A DNA stretch of 64,000 bases, taken from CAKZYD01 sp039814715 (lineage in GTDB: Bacteria; Pseudomonadota; Alphaproteobacteria; Sphingomonadales; CAKZYD01). Below are positions 60,505-64,000 of this stretch, one piece after another. Every line of letters starts with the position of its first letter. The first letter of the stretch is position 1. The stretch is from contig JBCCAR010000019.1 of assembly GCA_039814715.1 (NCBI GenBank), forward strand, positions 1-64,000, written 5' to 3'. Made by a program: the position numbers and the translations under genes. The notes under the pieces were generated by a model. That model ran no database searches and was not told the origin of the DNA. It saw nothing but the letters and a program-made list of their open reading frames with translations.

Positions 60505-62991
60505 ATGTGGTCTTGGGGTTTCGCTGTTCTTTGCACTTTCGTGTTTGGACTTTCTTTCGCACATGCGCAGGGCAACGGCCAAGACGACGAAATCGGCTCT
60601 GGCGCACGCGCTTTTGAGCAATTGGGACAAAATCTGCCAACACCTAATGTATATCGCACCGCCTCAGGTGCGCCGGGACCTAGCTATTGGCAGCAGCGTG
60701 CTGATTATAAGATTGGTGTGACACTTGATGAGGACGCCAAAACTATCACAGCGTCCGCGACTATTCGATACACCAACAACGCGCCTGATACGCTGCGCTA
60801 TCTCTGGGTGCAACTTGATCAAAACCGGTTCCGCAATGACTCGATTGCTCGCCGCTCTGAAACGGCGGCGACTGCTGGAACACGCCGCGCTAAATCTGGC
60901 AATGGCGACCAGGTTTCCTATAACACCCTGCGCCGCAACCAAGCCTTCCACCGGCGTGATCATGGGTTTGAAATTACGCAGGTGACTACCGCTTCTGGAG
61001 ACAAACTACCCTATACAATTGTCGATACCATGATGCGTGTAGATATTCCGCGGCCCCTCAGCCCTGGTGAAGCGATGAGTTTTAACATCGCCTGGACATT
61101 TAACATCATTGACGAAGCTGCTATGGGCGGACGCGGAGGCTATGAGCGGTTTGAGGATGATACATACATCTATTTCCTCGCCCAATGGTTTCCGCGGATG
61201 GCAGCCTATACAGATTATGGTGGCTGGCTCCACAAAGCGTTTTTGGGACGCGGAGAATTTACACTGGAGTTTGGCGACTATGAGGTCGCCATAACCGCGC
61301 CCGCTGATCATATTGTTGCCGCCACAGGCGTTTTAACGAACCCAGAAGAAGTGCTGACGGCCACACAGCGCAAACGCCTTGCGGCGGCGCGCGATAAAAA
61401 TACACCCAGCTTCATCATTACGCCCGAAGATGCACTTGAAAACCAAAAGCGTAAAACGAAAGAGACGAAAACCTGGACTTTTAAGGCAGAGAATGTGCGT
61501 GATTTCGCCTGGTCATCGTCTCGCAAGTTCATTTGGGATGCCATGGGATTTAAGCAGCAGGACGCTAAAAACCCGGTCGTGCTCGTCATGTCCTTTTACC
61601 CAGCAGAAGCCGAACCGGTCTGGTCAAAATATTCCAGTCACGCTGTTGCTCACACCATGGATGTTTATTCCCGTTTCACCTTCCCCTATCCCTACCCGAC
61701 TGCGCAATCGGTCAATACCTGGGAGCGCGGCGGCATGGAATATCCCATGATGACGTTTAACGGCTACCGTCCCACCAAGGCAGAAAAAGTAGACGAACGG
61801 ACTTACAAACGGGCGGTGAAATACAGCCTCATTGGCGTCATCATCCACGAGATCGGCCACATCTACTTTCCTATGACAGTGAATTCCGACGAACGACAAT
61901 GGACCTGGATGGATGAGGGCCTCAACACCTTCTTAGAATATGTGGCAGAAATCGAGTGGGAAGAGAATTTCCCGGCCTTTGGCGGCAAGACCAATATCTT
62001 AGATTACATCACCGCTTACATGGCCAGCGAGCGGCAAGTGCCAATCATGACGCAATCGGACTCTATTTTACAATTCGGCCCAAACGCTTACACCAAGCCA
62101 GCGGCAGGTCTTGTGGTATTGCGCGAGACCGTTCTCGGGCGGGAGCTTTTTGATTTCGGCTTTCGGGAGTATTCTCAGCGCTGGAAGTTCAAGCGCCCTA
62201 CGCCAGCTGATTTCTTCCGGACGATAGAAGATGCATCCGGTGTGGACCTCGACTGGTTTTGGCGCGGCTGGTTTTATTCCACAGATCACGTGGATTTAGC
62301 CATTATGGACGTGCGCGAATATAAAATCGCAACGAACGACCCTGAGCAGGATTTCCCTAAAAACCGCGAACTAGATGCTGCCGATTACCCCGAACCGCTT
62401 ATTCAGGCGCGCAATAAAACGGAAGGGCGCAAAACCTATCTGGAGAGGTTCCCCGAGACTGCTGATTTCTACAATGAAAACGATAAGTTCACTGTCTCAA
62501 ATGCCGACCGGAACACATACTGGACCCAGCAGAATGAACCGGTAGACAAAGGCGGTTTAGAAGCTTGGGAAAAGCAAGCGCTTGACCAAGCGCTAAAAGA
62601 CGATGATTTCATTTACTTCGTTGATTTCGCCAACAAGGGCGGTCTTGTCATGCCTATCCCGCTGAACATTGGATATGGTGACAAGACTACGGAAACAATA
62701 CAAATTCCCGCCGAGATTTGGCGGCGCAACGCGAAGCGTGTGACGAAATTGTTCATCAGCGACAAACCAATCATATCCCTGGCAATTGATGACCGACATG
62801 AACTTCCCGATACAAACCGCCAAAACAACCACTACCCGAGACAGATTAAGGCATCGCAGTTGCAGGCCTATAAGGCCGAGGACAAGACGCGCAACCTTAT
62901 GAAGGATATGCTTGAGGAGTTGAAATCAGAGGCGAAAGATGAGCCGAAGTCGCCAGGTGAAGCAGATGTTCCGCTTGCACCGGCAAAATGA
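60505..62991 (+). CDS. Periplasmic M1-family zinc metallopeptidase
   Basis: An 828-residue exported aminopeptidase-like protein with a signal peptide ending near AHAQ (residue 22). The zinc site is HEIGH (448-452) with the third ligand Glu471 after exactly 18 residues. The exopeptidase motif is the variant ERGGMEYPMM (GGMEY in place of GAMEN). The N-terminal domain is beta-rich, and the C-terminal half (650-828) is long and acidic. AAGGA is placed seven bases before the ATG at 60505; another ATG is six bases earlier. It overlaps the DUF6702 gene by four bases (ATGA). Confidence 0.9.
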   Translation: MWSWGFAVLCTFVFGLSFAHAQGNGQDDEIGSGARAFEQLGQNLPTPNVYRTASGAPGPSYWQQRADYKIGVTLDEDAKTITASATIRYTNNAPDTLRYLWVQLDQNRFRNDSIARRSETAATAGTRRAKSGNGDQVSYNTLRRNQAFHRRDHGFEITQVTTASGDKLPYTIVDTMMRVDIPRPLSPGEAMSFNIAWTFNIIDEAAMGGRGGYERFEDDTYIYFLAQWFPRMAAYTDYGGWLHKAFLGRGEFTLEFGDYEVAITAPADHIVAATGVLTNPEEVLTATQRKRLAAARDKNTPSFIITPEDALENQKRKTKETKTWTFKAENVRDFAWSSSRKFIWDAMGFKQQDAKNPVVLVMSFYPAEAEPVWSKYSSHAVAHTMDVYSRFTFPYPYPTAQSVNTWERGGMEYPMMTFNGYRPTKAEKVDERTYKRAVKYSLIGVIIHEIGHIYFPMTVNSDERQWTWMDEGLNTFLEYVAEIEWEENFPAFGGKTNILDYITAYMASERQVPIMTQSDSILQFGPNAYTKPAAGLVVLRETVLGRELFDFGFREYSQRWKFKRPTPADFFRTIEDASGVDLDWFWRGWFYSTDHVDLAIMDVREYKIATNDPEQDFPKNRELDAADYPEPLIQARNKTEGRKTYLERFPETADFYNENDKFTVSNADRNTYWTQQNEPVDKGGLEAWEKQALDQALKDDDFIYFVDFANKGGLVMPIPLNIGYGDKTTETIQIPAEIWRRNAKRVTKLFISDKPIISLAIDDRHELPDTNRQNNHYPRQIKASQLQAYKAEDKTRNLMKDMLEELKSEAKDEPKSPGEADVPLAPAK

Positions 62992-63509
62992 CACCCCATT
63001 TAAGGTCGTGCGTTGCGTTTTTTGTAATGGCTGTTTTAACCGCCGCCGCGACAACCCGAGTGCATGCTCACGATGCTGCGTTTGCACTGACAACCATTGA
63101 ATGGAATGATGCAGCCGGTGCTTTGGAGATTATTCACCGTCTTCACACACATGATGCCGCCCACGCCGCAATGCTAACGCAAGACACCGCCGATCACAGC
63201 GTGATGGGCCCCAAAAACCTCGCGGCTTTAGGTCTCTATGTCGAGCGCCGCTTTGGGTTGTTCAACAATCAAGGCATCCCAATCGAGGTGGAATTTGTTG
63301 GAGCAGAGATGCAAGGTGATTATGCGTTAGTTTATCAAGAAGCCGCCCTTAAGCGCGCGCCTGCTTCTCTTGGCGTCCGCAATGATCTTCTAAATGACAT
63401 CCAATCTGATCAGATCAACCACGTAAATATCACGCTACACGAGCAAACGCGCACACTTGTTTTTACAAATGAAAACCAGCTGGCCTTTTGGAAAAACCCT
63501 GCGCCTTAA
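62988..63509 (+). CDS. DUF6702 family exported protein
   Basis: A 173-residue protein with a signal peptide (cleavage about VHA-HD, residue 28). The histidine-rich mature N-terminus is HDAAF, then IIHRLHTHDAAHAAM. The overall pattern (EIIHRLHTHD near the start and VNITLHEQTRTLVFTNEN near the end) fits DUF6702, whose function is unknown. Translationally coupled to the M1 peptidase and convergent with a zinc-type TonB receptor, it may bind or pass metal in the periplasm (inference). Confidence 0.78.
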   Translation: MTPHLRSCVAFFVMAVLTAAATTRVHAHDAAFALTTIEWNDAAGALEIIHRLHTHDAAHAAMLTQDTADHSVMGPKNLAALGLYVERRFGLFNNQGIPIEVEFVGAEMQGDYALVYQEAALKRAPASLGVRNDLLNDIQSDQINHVNITLHEQTRTLVFTNENQLAFWKNPAP

Positions 63510-63695
63510 AACAGCATTCAATTGATGAAGTCAGTAAAATCCAAAGAAGGAAGGTTACAGAGACTTCGATCAATACGGCCGCGGTCGCATTGGTGCGGTT
63601 CGGCAACGCAGTAGAACTAATGCGCAAGGTCTTGAATGGGTAGGCAGAGCGGGAGTGTTTAAAACACAGCCGCTCTGCTTTGACTGCCAAAGAGA

Positions 63696-64000
63696 TTAGA
63701 ATTGAATGTTCACGCCGAAACGAATGTCGCGCCCAGGAAGCGGGGCGGACTGAGCAAGGAACGACGTGGAAGAGCGCGCAAAGGAATTGGTTAAATTTCG
63801 CCCTCTGATGAACAGAGACAGATTGTCTGCCTCTGGCAGTGGCTTCACATCAAAATAGACGTTGAAGAACGTGAAGCTATCGGTCGGGATCGTCCCAGCG
63901 ATATCAACTTCAGTCCCGTCTGGCACTTCACCGACACGGGTCTGCTCGCCCACGTGTTGAATTTCAAGACGCAGCCGTGACTTAAGCGGCTTATACTCCA
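63696..64000 (-). CDS. TonB-dependent receptor, ZnuD-like, C-terminal part (runs off the window)
   Basis: About 101 C-terminal residues of an outer-membrane receptor; the frame stays open to the window edge. The last strands include NLSLFIRGRNLTNSFARSST followed by SFLAQSAPLPGRDIRFGVNIQF, with terminal phenylalanine. The SFL-x4-P-x2-GR arrangement recalls the C-terminus of the zinc receptor ZnuD. Its promoter is outside the window. Placement beside zur, cobW, the M1 peptidase and DUF6702 supports zinc uptake. Confidence 0.8.
   Translation of the reverse strand, partial: EYKPLKSRLRLEIQHVGEQTRVGEVPDGTEVDIAGTIPTDSFTFFNVYFDVKPLPEADNLSLFIRGRNLTNSFARSSTSFLAQSAPLPGRDIRFGVNIQF

Overview
The window looks like chromosomal DNA of an alphaproteobacterium, probably a marine or aquatic member near the Caulobacterales, Maricaulales or Hyphomonadaceae. 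Grounds for this are the gene order alaC-hom-glpX-recJ beside a class I PHA synthase, the alphaproteobacterial Usg protein, a CIRCE heat-shock operator, TonB-dependent receptors in place of porins, and moderately high GC. The assignment is inference; there is no rRNA or other marker. Genes are densely packed. Five convergent gene pairs overlap by exactly four bases at their stop codons. I see no phage, complete insertion sequence or CRISPR array.

Region by region. 1-5.9 kb: a DUF805 membrane protein, then a leftward lipid-catabolism operon (nitronate monooxygenase, SDR, MaoC hydratase, HSD17B4-like SDR) with an 8+2+8 bp palindrome at its promoter. Next come a 271 bp foldback element and a fatty-acid hydroxylase/SDR pair. 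5.9-11.4 kb: tRNA-Glu and the leftward alaC-hom-glpX-recJ operon. 11.6-27 kb: phaC, a serine-hydrolase lipoprotein, usg behind a CIRCE element, GST, two acyl-CoA ligases, ilvE, MarR and TetR-like regulators, gpmA, an SDR, an MMPL/RND exporter and a MATE exporter. 27-37 kb: a TPR protein, LpxR-like lipid A deacylase, MlaC-like protein, malonyl-CoA synthetase, Fe-superoxide dismutase, an alpha/beta hydrolase, MerC behind a Zur-like box, tRNA-Ala followed by degenerate tandem copies of its own 3' end, an MFS exporter, RmuC and TspO. 37-49 kb: a possible catabolic island with a molybdopterin oxidoreductase, secreted amidohydrolase, DUF917 lipoprotein, HDAC-like amidohydrolase, TonB receptor, amidase, aldehyde dehydrogenase and LysR regulator. 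50-56.8 kb: a tripartite RND efflux operon whose outer-membrane component is fused to a periplasmic substrate-binding domain.

56.9-64 kb is best read as a zinc-homeostasis island. It holds a DUF1826 gene with a TGTTA-N5-TAACA operator between its -35 and -10, a second identical-format operator in front of an apparently non-coding ~200 nt transcription unit ending in an intrinsic terminator, a 69-residue conserved-looking protein, Zur, a divergent CobW/COG0523 zinc chaperone GTPase, a periplasmic M1 metallopeptidase, a histidine-rich DUF6702 protein, and the C-terminus of a ZnuD-like TonB receptor at the right edge. The merC gene 24 kb away carries the same operator format. The possible Zur-controlled small RNA, the substrate-binding-TolC fusion, the CIRCE element on usg instead of groESL, the tRNA-Ala repeat array and the foldback element are the observations most worth checking.
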